DNA of 34,565 nt, taken from assembly GCA_016183985.1 (NCBI GenBank), contig JACPDN010000008.1, forward strand, positions 1-34,565, written 5' to 3'. The stretch comes from Pseudomonadota bacterium. GTDB lineage: Bacteria > Pseudomonadota > Alphaproteobacteria > Dongiales > Dongiaceae. Shown in pieces: positions 21,672 to 31,868 of this stretch. The stretch's first letter is position 1; each line of letters starts with the position of its first letter. Both the position numbers and the translations under genes were made by a program. The notes under the pieces are model-generated. The model made no database searches. It worked only from the letters and a program-made list of their open reading frames with translations, and was not told the DNA's origin.

Positions 21672-22691
21672 CTATATCTCCAGGACCACGCGGCCTTGAT
21701 AGGGGAAGGCTTCCACATGCCGGTGCGCCTCAACAAAATCGGTGAAGGCGAATTTGCGGTTGATGATCGGCCGCAGCTGACCCTTGGCCGTCATTTCGTT
21801 GATCTCCTTCAGGGCCGCGTTGACCGCCGGCCAGTTCGGCTTGATGCCAAGCTCGGCATGGCCGGTGAAATCAAGCAGTGAAAAGCGATGGAACTGCAGA
21901 TGCTTGCGAAATGCCGCCCAGGCCGGAAAGGCCGCCCCGTTGCCGCCGTCAAGGCCGTAAAGGATCAGCTTGCCGCACGGTGCCGCAACATCGCCCAAGA
22001 GCGCCATCTGGTTGCCGCCACAGCCATCGACCACCACCTCGACACCCTTGGTATGGGTGAAATTGCCGACGGCAAGCGAGAGATCCTGCTCCTCGGTCAA
22101 GACAACCTTGTCGGCGCCGAGTTTCAAAAGAATGTCATGCGGCTCGGCACTCTTGGTCGCTGCCACCACATGGGCACCGAAGGCCTTGGCCATCTGTACC
22201 ATGGCACCGCCGATGCAACGGCCGGCCTCGGTCACCAGCACGGTCTGGCCGGATTGCAGGTTGGCAAGATGCGCCAGCGCGAAATAGGCCGAAAGCAGCG
22301 GCGTGTAGTGGACGGCTGCTTCCGGCGCGGTGAAGGTGTTGCTGGCCGGATAGGTCGTCACCGCCTCGCGCGGCATCAGAACAAAATCGCCATAGGCCGG
22401 GTACTTATTAGGCGTGTGCGCCTTGAAGGTCGCAACCTTGTCACCTATCTCGAGGTCGGTTACACCCTCGCCCCTTTCCGCAACAACGCCCGCGACCTCC
22501 GATCCGATTCCGGCCGGCAGCTGCGTTTGTTCGGCTCCCAAATTCTGACGCCACAAGATGTCATCCCAACTGACACCAATTGCTTCCGATCGGATGAGGA
22601 TTTCACCAGCGCCCGGCTTGGGCGTCGGGATCTCTTCCATCTCTAAGACATCTGCCTCCCCAAACTGGTGGAAGCGGATCATTCGGGACAT
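21672..22691 (-). CDS. zinc-independent MDR alcohol dehydrogenase / quinone oxidoreductase-like
   Basis: A 339-residue medium-chain reductase. The GroES-like half (about 1-130) lacks the zinc ligands of alcohol dehydrogenases, as in quinone oxidoreductases, and the Rossmann half carries TEAGRCIGGAMVQMAKAFGAHVV (about 153-175, variant of the AxxGxxG motif) and GADKVV. It likely reduces an enone, quinone or aldehyde with NADPH. It is divergent from a LysR regulator that probably controls it; the DUF1993 gene follows. Substrate unknown. Confidence 0.88.
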   Translation of the reverse strand: MSRMIRFHQFGEADVLEMEEIPTPKPGAGEILIRSEAIGVSWDDILWRQNLGAEQTQLPAGIGSEVAGVVAERGEGVTDLEIGDKVATFKAHTPNKYPAYGDFVLMPREAVTTYPASNTFTAPEAAVHYTPLLSAYFALAHLANLQSGQTVLVTEAGRCIGGAMVQMAKAFGAHVVAATKSAEPHDILLKLGADKVVLTEEQDLSLAVGNFTHTKGVEVVVDGCGGNQMALLGDVAAPCGKLILYGLDGGNGAAFPAWAAFRKHLQFHRFSLLDFTGHAELGIKPNWPAVNAALKEINEMTAKGQLRPIINRKFAFTDFVEAHRHVEAFPYQGRVVLEI

Positions 22692-22877
22692 GCTGAAACC
22701 TCTATCGGCGCCTAAGGACAGGCCTGGGGTGCCATTATGATGCAGTTCATATCTAATACCGACAAAGAGCCATAACTATTCACCCCGGTCGATAGTGCAC
22801 ATGCGCGATTCTGATGAGAATATTGGCAGTACGCGGCGATCCGGTCATTATTTTGCAGTGCAAATGCTGGACATTCC
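22692..22877. other. divergent MDR/LysR intergenic region
   Basis: 186 bases, A/T-rich in parts, expected to hold both promoters and the LysR binding sites. I see one clear T-N11-A palindrome (22852-22864), listed separately, and no convincing -35/-10 pair. Confidence 0.45.
22852..22864. promoter_or_regulatory. possible LysR box (T-N11-A palindrome)
   Basis: TTTGCAGTGCAAA is a perfect 6-bp inverted repeat around one base and fits T-N11-A. It is 13 bases before the regulator ATG, so it may serve autorepression. Confidence 0.4.
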
Positions 22878-23795
22878 ATGAACCGTAACGATCTGCGGCG
22901 TGTCGATTTCAATCTACTGGTCGTCTTTGAAACACTGATGCACGAGCGCAGTGTCACCAAAACGGCCGAGAAATTGTTCCTGGGGCAGCCTGCGATCAGC
23001 GCGGCGCTGGTGCGGTTGCGTACCCTCTTCAATGACGAACTCTTCGTGCGCACCGGCCGCGCCATGGAGCCGACCGCCCGCGCGACCGAGATTTTCGCGA
23101 TGCTGTCGCCCGCCCTCGATTCCATCTCGACGGCCTTGAGCGCCTCGCAGGAATTCGACCCGGCGACCGCCACAAATGTCTTCCGCCTCGGCCTTTCCGA
23201 CGATGTCGAGTTCAGCCTGCTGCCGCAGCTTTTGCGCCGCATCCGGGCCGAGGCACCGGGCGTCATCCTGGTCGTTCGCCGCGTCAATTACCTGCTCGCC
23301 CCCGGCATGCTCTCCTCAGGGGAAATCTCGGTGGCGGTGAGCTTTCTCGACGAGCTGCCGGCCAATGCCAAGAAGAAGACCGTGCGCCGCATCCGCGCCA
23401 AGTTGCTGCGTGCCGATGCCAAGCCCGGCAAGCTGACGCTCGATGAATATTGCCAGCGCCCGCATGCCATCGTCTCCTTCGCCGGCGATCTCAACGGTTA
23501 TGTCGATAACGAGCTCGCCAAGATCGGCCGCTCGCGCCAGGTGGTGCTGGCCGTCCCGCAATTCAATGGCCTCGGCAGCCTGCTGGCCGGCACCGATATC
23601 CTCACAACGGTTCCGGATTATACCGCCCAGATCCTCGCGGCGAGCGGGGGCTTGCGCATCGAGGAACACCCGATGGAACTGCCGCCGGGTTCGCTCTCCA
23701 TGGCTTGGCGCGGCGCCCAAGACAATGATCCGGCAGAGAAATGGCTGCGCTCGCGCATCTCCATGTTTGTCGGCGATGAGGAAACATCGGGCTAG
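22878..23795 (+). CDS. LysR-family transcriptional regulator
   Basis: A 305-residue regulator. The winged helix-turn-helix is in residues 8-66 (VDFNLLVVFETLMHERSVTK, AEKLFLGQPAISAALVRLR, then FNDELFVRTGRAMEPTARA), and the effector domain with a type 2 periplasmic-binding fold covers about 90-300. It belongs to the NodD/NahR-like branch judged by the N-terminus. It is divergent from the MDR oxidoreductase gene, the usual arrangement for a regulator and its target. The effector is unknown. The second RND operon begins about 120 bases downstream on the same strand. Confidence 0.92.
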   Translation: MNRNDLRRVDFNLLVVFETLMHERSVTKTAEKLFLGQPAISAALVRLRTLFNDELFVRTGRAMEPTARATEIFAMLSPALDSISTALSASQEFDPATATNVFRLGLSDDVEFSLLPQLLRRIRAEAPGVILVVRRVNYLLAPGMLSSGEISVAVSFLDELPANAKKKTVRRIRAKLLRADAKPGKLTLDEYCQRPHAIVSFAGDLNGYVDNELAKIGRSRQVVLAVPQFNGLGSLLAGTDILTTVPDYTAQILAASGGLRIEEHPMELPPGSLSMAWRGAQDNDPAEKWLRSRISMFVGDEETSG

Positions 23796-23918
23796 GCTTC
23801 TGTTTTTCTTATCCCATCACTCCTGTCGATAATCATCTTCACCCCGTTCTATTCGCACCTGCGGCGATTGGTCCGCACATTGCCCGGATATTGGACCTCA
23901 TAGTCTTTGGAGCCGGGT

Positions 23919-25130
23919 ATGTATTTCCCTAAAAAATCTGGGTATATCGCTGTTGGCCTTTTGGCCCTCCTCGCCCTCAATGCCTGCGAAAAGCCCCAGG
24001 CAGCCGTGCAGGACCGCCCGCTGCCCCAGGTCAGCGTCGCCGAGGTCATTCAACGCCAGGTCAATGAATGGGATGAGGTGACGGGTCGCCTCGAGGCCCC
24101 GGAATCGGTCGTCATCCGCGCCCGCGTCTCCGGCTATATCGATAAAATCGCCTTCGAAGAAGGCGCCATGGTGAAAAAGGGCGATCTCCTCGTCCAGATC
24201 GATCCCCGCCCCTTCGCCGCTGAAGTGAAGCGGCTTGAAGCACAGCTGGCACAGGCCCGTGCCAGCCTCGATCGCGCCCAGAACGAAGCCAAGCGCGGCG
24301 AGGCCTTGCGCGCCGGCAAGATCATCGGCACCGAAGAAGCCGATGCCCGCAACAGCACGGCGGCCGAAGCCCGCGCCATCGTCGGTGCCACACAGGCCCA
24401 GCTCGACATCGCGCGGCTCAACCTCGGCTTCACCGAGATCCGCTCGCCGATCGACGGCCGCGTCAGCCGCGCCGACATGACGGTCGGCAACCTCGTTCAG
24501 GCCGATCAGAGCCGCCTCACCAGCGTGGTGTCGACCGACAAGGTCTATGCCTATTTCGACATCGACGAGAGCATCTACCTGAAATACGAGGATCTCACCC
24601 GCGCCGGCGCCATCGGCCAGGCGGCACCCGTACAGATGGCCTTGAGCAATGAAGAAGGCCATCCGCATCAGGGCCGCATGGATTTCCTCGACAACCAGGT
24701 CAATCCGCAGACCGGCACCATGCGCGGCCGTGCCATCTTCGACAACAAGGACGGCATCTTCACACCCGGCCTCTATGTGCGCCTGAAGCTGGTGGGTTCG
24801 GCCAATTACATGGCGAGCCTCGTCAACGATTCCGCCATCGGCACCGATCTCGGCAAGAAGTTCGTGCTCGTACTGGGGCCTGACAACAAGGTCGCCTATC
24901 GCAGCGTCGAATTGGGGCCGAAGCTTGACGGCCTGCGCATCATCCGTTCGGGTATCAAGGCCGGCGAGAAGATCGTCGTCAACGGACTGCAGCGCGCCCG
25001 CCCCGGCTCGGCCGTCAATGCCGAAACCGTGCCAATGGCTGACGACAAGACGCTGAGCAATCTCAATACCGCCGCCGGCAGCACACAGGTCGCTGAAAAG
25101 CCCGCCGAACCGGCAGATACGGCGAACTAA
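23919..25130 (+). CDS. RND efflux periplasmic adaptor (lipoprotein), second system
   Basis: A 403-residue adaptor starting at the ATG at 23919 (GGAG six bases upstream). A lipobox (LALNAC) ends the signal, so the mature protein is a lipoprotein anchored by Cys23 or so, unlike the transmembrane adaptor of the first system. Adaptor features follow: VVIRARVSGYIDKIAF, a long Ala/Arg/Glu-rich helical hairpin (about 100-175), LNLGFTEIRSPIDGRVSRA and GRMDFLDNQVNPQTGTMRGR. It is 13 bases before the pump gene, and both should form a single operon. A TTG four codons upstream is possible but less likely. Confidence 0.92.
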   Translation: MYFPKKSGYIAVGLLALLALNACEKPQAAVQDRPLPQVSVAEVIQRQVNEWDEVTGRLEAPESVVIRARVSGYIDKIAFEEGAMVKKGDLLVQIDPRPFAAEVKRLEAQLAQARASLDRAQNEAKRGEALRAGKIIGTEEADARNSTAAEARAIVGATQAQLDIARLNLGFTEIRSPIDGRVSRADMTVGNLVQADQSRLTSVVSTDKVYAYFDIDESIYLKYEDLTRAGAIGQAAPVQMALSNEEGHPHQGRMDFLDNQVNPQTGTMRGRAIFDNKDGIFTPGLYVRLKLVGSANYMASLVNDSAIGTDLGKKFVLVLGPDNKVAYRSVELGPKLDGLRIIRSGIKAGEKIVVNGLQRARPGSAVNAETVPMADDKTLSNLNTAAGSTQVAEKPAEPADTAN

Positions 25131-25143
25131 GGAAACTCACCCC

Positions 25144-28100
25144 ATGAGCTTCTCGCAATTCTTCATCCAGCGGCCGATCTTTGCCGCGGTGCTGTCGCTG
25201 ATCATCCTGATCGGCGGCGCCATCTCGTTGTTCCAATTGCCGATCAGCGAATACCCGGAAGTGGTGCCGCCGACCGTCGTCGTGCGCGCGACCTTCCCCG
25301 GCGCCAACCCGAAGGTCATCGGCGAAACCGTCGCTGCACCGCTCGAACAGGCGATCAACGGCGTCGAGAACATGCTCTATATGTCCTCGCAATCGACCGC
25401 CGATGGTAAAATGACTCTCACGGTCACGCTGGCTCTGGGCACCGATCTCGACACCGCCCAGGTCCAGGTGCAGAACCGCGTCACGCGCACGCTCCCTAAG
25501 TTGCCGGAAGAAGTGCAGCGCATCGGCATCACCGTCGACAAAGCCTCGCCCGACCTCACCATGGTCGTGCATCTGCTGTCGCCGGATAACCGCTATGACA
25601 TGCTCTATCTGTCGAACTACGCGCTCCTCAATGTGAAGGACGAGCTCAGCCGCCTTGACGGTGTTGGAGACGTGCAGCTCTTCGGTCTTGGCGAATATTC
25701 GCTGCGTGTCTGGCTCGATCCCGCGAAGGTGGCGAGCCGCGGCCTCACTGCCAGCGACGTCATCCGCGCGATTCGCGAGCAAAACCGCCAGGTGGCGGCC
25801 GGCTCCCTGGGCGCCCCACCCTCGCCCGGCGACAATTCCTTCCAGCTCTCGATCAATACCCAAGGCCGCCTCGTCACCGAGGAGGAGTTCCAGAACATCG
25901 TCATCCATGTCGGTGACAATGGCGAAATCACGCGGCTTCGCGATATCGCCCGCGTCGAGCTAGGCTCGAACCAATACGCCTTACGCTCGCTCCTCAATAA
26001 CAAGCCGGCGATCGCAATTCCCGTCTTCCAGCGCCCGGGTTCCAACGCCATCGCCTTGTCTGATGCGGTCCGCGCCAAGATGGCCGAGCTCAAAGAGAAA
26101 TTCCCGGAAGGCGTCGATTATTCAATCGTCTACGATCCGACCATCTTCGTGCGCGGGTCGATCGAGGCAGTCGTTCACACGCTCCTCGAAGCCATCGCCC
26201 TCGTCGTGCTGGTGGTGATCCTCTTCCTGCAGACGTGGCGTGCCTCGATCATCCCGCTGGCGGCCGTGCCGGTATCGCTGATCGGCACCTTCGCCGTGAT
26301 GCATTTCTTCGGCTTCTCGCTCAATGCCTTGTCGCTCTTTGGCCTGGTGCTGGCGATCGGCATCGTCGTCGATGACGCCATCGTCGTCGTCGAGAACGTC
26401 GAGCGCAACATCGCGTTGGGCTTGAAACCCATTGAGGCGACCAAGCGCGCCATGAAGGAAGTGACCGGCCCGATCATCGCCACAGCCTTGGTTTTGTGCG
26501 CAGTCTTCGTGCCCACCGCCTTTATCTCCGGCCTCACCGGCCAATTCTTCCGCCAGTTCGCGCTTACCATCGCGATCTCGACGGTGATTTCGGCCTTCAA
26601 CTCTCTCACGCTCTCGCCTGCCTTGTCGGCCTTCCTCTTGAAGGCGCATGGCGAGAAGAAGGACGGCTTCTCGCGCCTCTTGGATTTCCTCTTCGGCCGC
26701 TGGTTGTTCCGCCCCTTCAACAAGGTCTTCGAGAAGTTGAGCTTCGGCTATGTCGGCGTGGTGCGCCGCGTGCTGCGCGGTTCCGCCGTGGCCCTCTTCG
26801 TCTATGTCGGCCTGGTGGCCCTGGGTTGGACCGGCTTTGCCAACACGCCGACCGGCTTCGTCCCACAGCAGGACAAGCAATATCTGGTGGCCTTCGCACA
26901 GCTTCCCGATGCCGCGACCCTCGACCGCACCGAGGACGTGATCAAGAAGATGTCGGACATGGCCCTCAAATATCCGGGCGTGCTCGACACCGTGGCCTTC
27001 CCGGGCCTCTCGATCAACGGATTCACCAACAGCCCCAATAGCGGCATCGTCTTCGTCTCGTTGAAGCCTTTCGACGAGCGGCGCGATCCATCGATGTCTG
27101 CCGGCGCCATTGCCGGTGCCTTGAACGGCCAGTTCGCCGCGATCCAGGATGCGTTCATCGCCATCTTCCCACCGCCCCCGGTGCAAGGCCTGGGCACGAT
27201 CGGCGGCTTCCGCGTCCAGATCGAAGACCGCTCGCAGCTGGGTTATGAGGAGCTCTTCAAGGAGACCCAGAACATCCTTGCCAAGGCGCAAACAGTGCCT
27301 GAGCTTGCCGGCCTCTTCTCCTCCTACCAGATCAATGTGCCGCAGATCGACGCGGATATCGATCGCGAGAAGGCAAAGACCCATGGTGTGGCGATCAGCG
27401 ATATCTTCGACACGCTGCAGGCCTATCTCGGCTCGCTCTATGTCAACGACTTCAACCGGTTTGGCCGTACCTTCCAGGTCAACGTCCAGGCCGACCAGCA
27501 ATACCGCCTGGAGCCGGAACAGATCGGCCAGTTGAAGGTCCGGAACGACCAGGGCGGAATGGTGCCGCTCTCGACCTTCGTGAAGGTCAAGGACAGCGCC
27601 GGCCCCGACCGTGTCAGCCATTACAACGGCTTCATCACCGCCGAAATCAACGGCGCCGCCGCACCCGGCTATTCCTCCGGCCAGGCGCAGGCGGCGATGG
27701 AGAAGCTGCTGGCGCAGGAACTCCCCAACGGCATGACCTATGAGTGGACGGAACTGACCTACCAGCAGATCCTGGCTGGCAACACCGCCCTCTTCGTCTT
27801 CCCGCTCTGCGTGCTATTGGCCTTCCTGGTCCTGGCGGCGCAGTACGAAAGCTGGGGCCTGCCGCTCGCCGTGATCCTGATCGTGCCGATGACGCTGGTC
27901 TCGGCGATCGCCGGTGTGATCTGGACGGGTGGCGATAACAACATCTTCACCCAGATCGGCCTCATCGTCCTTGTGGGTCTCGCATGTAAGAACGCCATCC
28001 TCATCGTCGAGTTCGCCAAGGACAAGCAGGAGGAAGGCATGGATCGGCTGGCCGCCGTGCTGGAAGCCTGCAAATTGCGACTGCGCCCGATCCTGATGAC

Positions 28101-28314
28101 CTCGATCGCGTTCATCATGGGTGTCGTGCCGCTGGTCACCTCGACCGGTGCCGGTGCCGAGATGCGTCACGCCATGGGTGTCGCCGTGTTCTCCGGCATG
28201 CTCGGCGTCACCTTCTTCGGCCTGCTGCTGACCCCGGTCTTCTACTCGCTGATCAAGAAGATCGGCGAAGGGCGAAAGCCGGCGGCGACAGTGACGCGTC
28301 AGCCGGCCGAGTAA
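25144..28314 (+). CDS. RND (HAE-1) multidrug efflux pump, inner-membrane subunit (second system)
   Basis: A 1056-residue AcrB-type pump, paralogous to the one at 16461-19634 and alike in length and order of motifs: MSFSQFFIQRPIFAAVLS at the start, the proton-relay Asp410-Asp411 in GIVVDDAIVVVENVER, and GLACKNAILIVEFAKD. All functional elements are in place. It forms an operon with the lipoprotein adaptor and ends at an intrinsic terminator. No outer-membrane factor gene is next to it, so it must share a TolC-type channel encoded elsewhere. Confidence 0.93.
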   Translation: MSFSQFFIQRPIFAAVLSLIILIGGAISLFQLPISEYPEVVPPTVVVRATFPGANPKVIGETVAAPLEQAINGVENMLYMSSQSTADGKMTLTVTLALGTDLDTAQVQVQNRVTRTLPKLPEEVQRIGITVDKASPDLTMVVHLLSPDNRYDMLYLSNYALLNVKDELSRLDGVGDVQLFGLGEYSLRVWLDPAKVASRGLTASDVIRAIREQNRQVAAGSLGAPPSPGDNSFQLSINTQGRLVTEEEFQNIVIHVGDNGEITRLRDIARVELGSNQYALRSLLNNKPAIAIPVFQRPGSNAIALSDAVRAKMAELKEKFPEGVDYSIVYDPTIFVRGSIEAVVHTLLEAIALVVLVVILFLQTWRASIIPLAAVPVSLIGTFAVMHFFGFSLNALSLFGLVLAIGIVVDDAIVVVENVERNIALGLKPIEATKRAMKEVTGPIIATALVLCAVFVPTAFISGLTGQFFRQFALTIAISTVISAFNSLTLSPALSAFLLKAHGEKKDGFSRLLDFLFGRWLFRPFNKVFEKLSFGYVGVVRRVLRGSAVALFVYVGLVALGWTGFANTPTGFVPQQDKQYLVAFAQLPDAATLDRTEDVIKKMSDMALKYPGVLDTVAFPGLSINGFTNSPNSGIVFVSLKPFDERRDPSMSAGAIAGALNGQFAAIQDAFIAIFPPPPVQGLGTIGGFRVQIEDRSQLGYEELFKETQNILAKAQTVPELAGLFSSYQINVPQIDADIDREKAKTHGVAISDIFDTLQAYLGSLYVNDFNRFGRTFQVNVQADQQYRLEPEQIGQLKVRNDQGGMVPLSTFVKVKDSAGPDRVSHYNGFITAEINGAAAPGYSSGQAQAAMEKLLAQELPNGMTYEWTELTYQQILAGNTALFVFPLCVLLAFLVLAAQYESWGLPLAVILIVPMTLVSAIAGVIWTGGDNNIFTQIGLIVLVGLACKNAILIVEFAKDKQEEGMDRLAAVLEACKLRLRPILMTSIAFIMGVVPLVTSTGAGAEMRHAMGVAVFSGMLGVTFFGLLLTPVFYSLIKKIGEGRKPAATVTRQPAE

Positions 28315-28330
28315 GCCCCCCTCACCCCAA

Positions 28331-28370
28331 CCCCTCTCCCGGTTGAAGCCCGGAGAGGGGTTTTTGTTTC
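28331..28370 (+). terminator. intrinsic terminator of the second RND operon
   Basis: A 9-bp perfect stem (28331-28339 with 28352-28360), partly extended inward, followed by TTTTTGTTTCTT. It is 17 bases after the pump stop codon. Confidence 0.88.
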
Positions 28371-28405
28371 TTCGTCATGCCCGGGACAAGCCCGGGCATG
28401 ACGAA
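28371..28405. repeat. 15-bp perfect inverted repeat between convergent genes
   Basis: Arms 28371-28385 and 28391-28405, loop of 5. The core CGTCATGCCCGGG and its inverse are a familiar dispersed intergenic repeat in alphaproteobacteria. On the minus strand it has no T run, so it is at best a Rho-type or processing signal for the dehydrogenase operon. Confidence 0.8.
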
Positions 28406-28422
28406 TTACAATCGGAGCAGCA

Positions 28423-29196
28423 TCACCAACACGTATACCCGCCATCCACGACGACGACGCTGCCGGTCATGAGGCTGGCGGCGTCGCCGGCGAGGAAGAG
28501 GACGACCGAGGCGATCTCCTCCACTTCACCCAACCGCGCCATCGGCGTGCCGCCGATCCAGGCGTCATACATGGCGGGCTTCGACTTCACGAAAGCATTC
28601 AAGGGCGTATTGATATAGGTCGGCGCCACCGCATTGACGCGGACACCCCGCGCGCCCCATTCGGCGGCCAATGACTTCGTCAGATGATGCACGCCGGCCT
28701 TCGACGCGTTGTAGAAGGCCTGTTCCTGCGGCTTGTTGACGATGAAGCCCGACATCGAGCCGATATTGATAATGTTGCCCGACTTCGCCTTCAGCATGTG
28801 ATTGCCGAAAGCGCGGCAGCACCAGAAGGTGCCGTTGAGATTGACGTCGATGACGTTCAGCCAATGCTCATCGGTGACCGTCTCCGCCGGGGTCTCGGAG
28901 CGGGCGATGCCGGCATTGTTGACCAGGATGTCGATCTTGCCAAACTTCTTCACCACATCGTCGGCGGCCTTGTTGACCTCAGCCGTCTTAGTGACGTCCA
29001 TCGCCACGACATCGACGTCATAGCCCTTCTTCTTCATCTCCGCCTGGCCTTCATTCGCTACCTTGAGGTCATTGTCGGCAATAATCACCTTGGCGCCGGC
29101 TTCGGCGAGCGCCTCGACACAGGCGAGGCCGATGGCGCGGCCGCCGCCGGTCACCAGGGCCACGCGGTTGTCGAGCTTGAACTTCTGAAGATACAT
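28423..29196 (-). CDS. SDR-family polyol dehydrogenase (galactitol dehydrogenase-like)
   Basis: A 257-residue short-chain dehydrogenase: NAD-binding TGGGRAIG (16-23), NNAGIA, catalytic Ser in NIGSMSG and Tyr-x3-Lys in YNASK. The C-terminus VVVDGGYTCW resembles galactitol dehydrogenase of Rhodobacter, whose C-terminal end binds magnesium. It should oxidise a sugar alcohol to a ketose in the cytoplasm. It is the last gene of the smo operon, 42 bases after smoS. Substrate is inferred from context; a D-arabitol, galactitol or xylitol enzyme is possible. Confidence 0.88.
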   Translation of the reverse strand: MYLQKFKLDNRVALVTGGGRAIGLACVEALAEAGAKVIIADNDLKVANEGQAEMKKKGYDVDVVAMDVTKTAEVNKAADDVVKKFGKIDILVNNAGIARSETPAETVTDEHWLNVIDVNLNGTFWCCRAFGNHMLKAKSGNIINIGSMSGFIVNKPQEQAFYNASKAGVHHLTKSLAAEWGARGVRVNAVAPTYINTPLNAFVKSKPAMYDAWIGGTPMARLGEVEEIASVVLFLAGDAASLMTGSVVVVDGGYTCW

Positions 29197-29238
29197 GCTG
29201 CTTCTCTCTGATGCTAATGGAGCCGGCCTCTTTCGGGC

Positions 29239-30008
29239 TCAGCTCATCCAATTGCCGCCATCGACGTTGAGCGTCTGGGCGACGACATAATCCGAATCCG
29301 TCGAGGCCAGGAACAATGCGGCACCTTTGTGGTCCTCCGGCGTCCCCATGCGGCCGAACGGGACGGCTTCCCCGACAAGCCGCTTCTTCTCGCCGAGCGG
29401 TCTTTTTTCATACTTTGCGAAGAGCGCATCGACCTCGCCCCACATCGGCGTGTCGACCACGCCCGGCGCGATGCCGTTGACGTTGATTTTGTGCTTGATG
29501 AGATCGAGCCCAGCCGATTGGGTGAGGCTGATGACGGCGGCCTTGGTGGCACAATAGACCGAGACCAAGGCCTCGCCGCGCCTTCCTGCCTGGCTCGCCA
29601 TGTTGATGATCTTGCCGCCGCGCCCTTGCGCGATCATCTGCCTCGCCACGGCCTGAAGCGTGAAGAACAGGCCCTTCACATTGACGTCGAATAGAAGATC
29701 CCAGCTCTTGGCTGTCACCTCGACAATGGGCGCCAGATCGAAGACGGCGGCGTTGTTGACCAGGATGTCGATGCCGCCGCCTTTTGCCACGACGGTCTCG
29801 ACCATGGCATCGATGGAGTCTTGTCTGGTGACATCAAGCGTCACGAAGAAGGCCTTGGGCCCAAGATTCTTTGCCAGAGCCTCACCGTCATCCTTGGCAA
29901 GATCGGCGATGGCGACGGTTGCCCCTTCACCCACATAAGCCTCGACGATGGCAGCGCCGATGCCGCGCGCACCACCCGTCACCACGGCGATCTTGCCGGC
30001 AAGCTTCA

Positions 30009-30009
<1 letters not shown>
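29239..30009 (-). CDS. smoS: sorbitol dehydrogenase (SDR family, SmoS)
   Basis: A 256-residue short-chain dehydrogenase very close to Rhodobacter sphaeroides SmoS: TGGARGIG (11-18), NNAAVFDLAPIVEVT, KIINMASQAGRRGEALVSVY with the catalytic Ser and Tyr, CATKAAVISLTQSAGL with Lys, and the end QTLNVDGGNWMS. It oxidises D-glucitol (sorbitol) to D-fructose, and galactitol to tagatose, with NAD. The start ATG overlaps the smoK stop codon by one base (TGATG), so translation is coupled. It follows the sorbitol/mannitol uptake genes, as in Rhodobacter. Confidence 0.95.
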
Positions 30010-31010
<1,001 letters not shown>

Positions 31011-31034
31011 ATCAATGTCCCCCGATCACTTTTT

Positions 31035-31865
31035 TCATTTGACGGCTCCGAAGGTGAGGCCGCGGACCAATTGCTTCTGGCTGAACCAGCCCAAGACCAG
31101 AATGGGCGCGATGGCGAGTGTCGAGGCCGCCGAGAGCTTCGCCCAGAACAAGCCTTCTGGGCTGGAATAAGAGGCGATGAAGGTGGTGAGCGGTGCCGCT
31201 TCCGAGGTGGTGAGGTTCAAGGTCCAGAACGCCTCGTTCCAGGCGAGGATGACGTTCAAGAGCAAGGTCGAGGCAAGGCCCGGGATCGCCATGGGTGTCA
31301 GGACATAGACCAGCTCCTTGAGCGTGGTGGCGCCGTCCATGCGCGCGGCTTCCAGGATGTCCTTGGGGATTTCCTTGAAATAGGTGAACAGCATCCAGAC
31401 CACGATCGGCAGATTGCCGAGGCACAGGATGAAGACCAGGCCGGCGCGGGAATCGAGCAAGCCGAAATCGCGGAAGATGAGATAGATGGGCACCAGCACG
31501 CCCACCGACGGCATCATCTTGGTGGAGAGCATCCACAGCAGGATATCTTTTGTGCGGTGGCTCGGCGCGAACGCCATCGACCAGGCGGCGGGGATGGCGA
31601 TCAGCATGGCAATGAGGGTCGAACCGCCGGCGATGATGACCGAGTTCATCGCGTGGTGGAGATAGTCGCTGCGCTCCTGCACGATGCTGTAATTCTCGGT
31701 CGTCCAGTCGAAGAACAGGAAGCTCGGCGGCATGGCGAAGGCTTCGAGCTCGGTCTTGAAGCTCGCCAGCACCATCCAGAGGATGGGGAAGAAGATGATG
31801 AAGCCGACGAGCCAGGCAGCGAGGGTATTGATGATTTTCCGGCTGGTGGTGACGCGCTGTGCCAT
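31035..31865 (-). CDS. smoG: polyol ABC transporter permease, SmoG-like
   Basis: A 276-residue MalG-type permease with six hydrophobic segments and the EAA loop (EAARMDGATTLKELVYVLTP, about 172-191) that docks with the ATPase. A start ATG at 31865 follows GGAGG and lies three bases past the smoF stop. It pairs with SmoF. An overlapping open frame in another register is a chance product of the high GC content. Confidence 0.92.
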   Translation of the reverse strand: MAQRVTTSRKIINTLAAWLVGFIIFFPILWMVLASFKTELEAFAMPPSFLFFDWTTENYSIVQERSDYLHHAMNSVIIAGGSTLIAMLIAIPAAWSMAFAPSHRTKDILLWMLSTKMMPSVGVLVPIYLIFRDFGLLDSRAGLVFILCLGNLPIVVWMLFTYFKEIPKDILEAARMDGATTLKELVYVLTPMAIPGLASTLLLNVILAWNEAFWTLNLTTSEAAPLTTFIASYSSPEGLFWAKLSAASTLAIAPILVLGWFSQKQLVRGLTFGAVK

Positions 31866-31868
31866 CGC

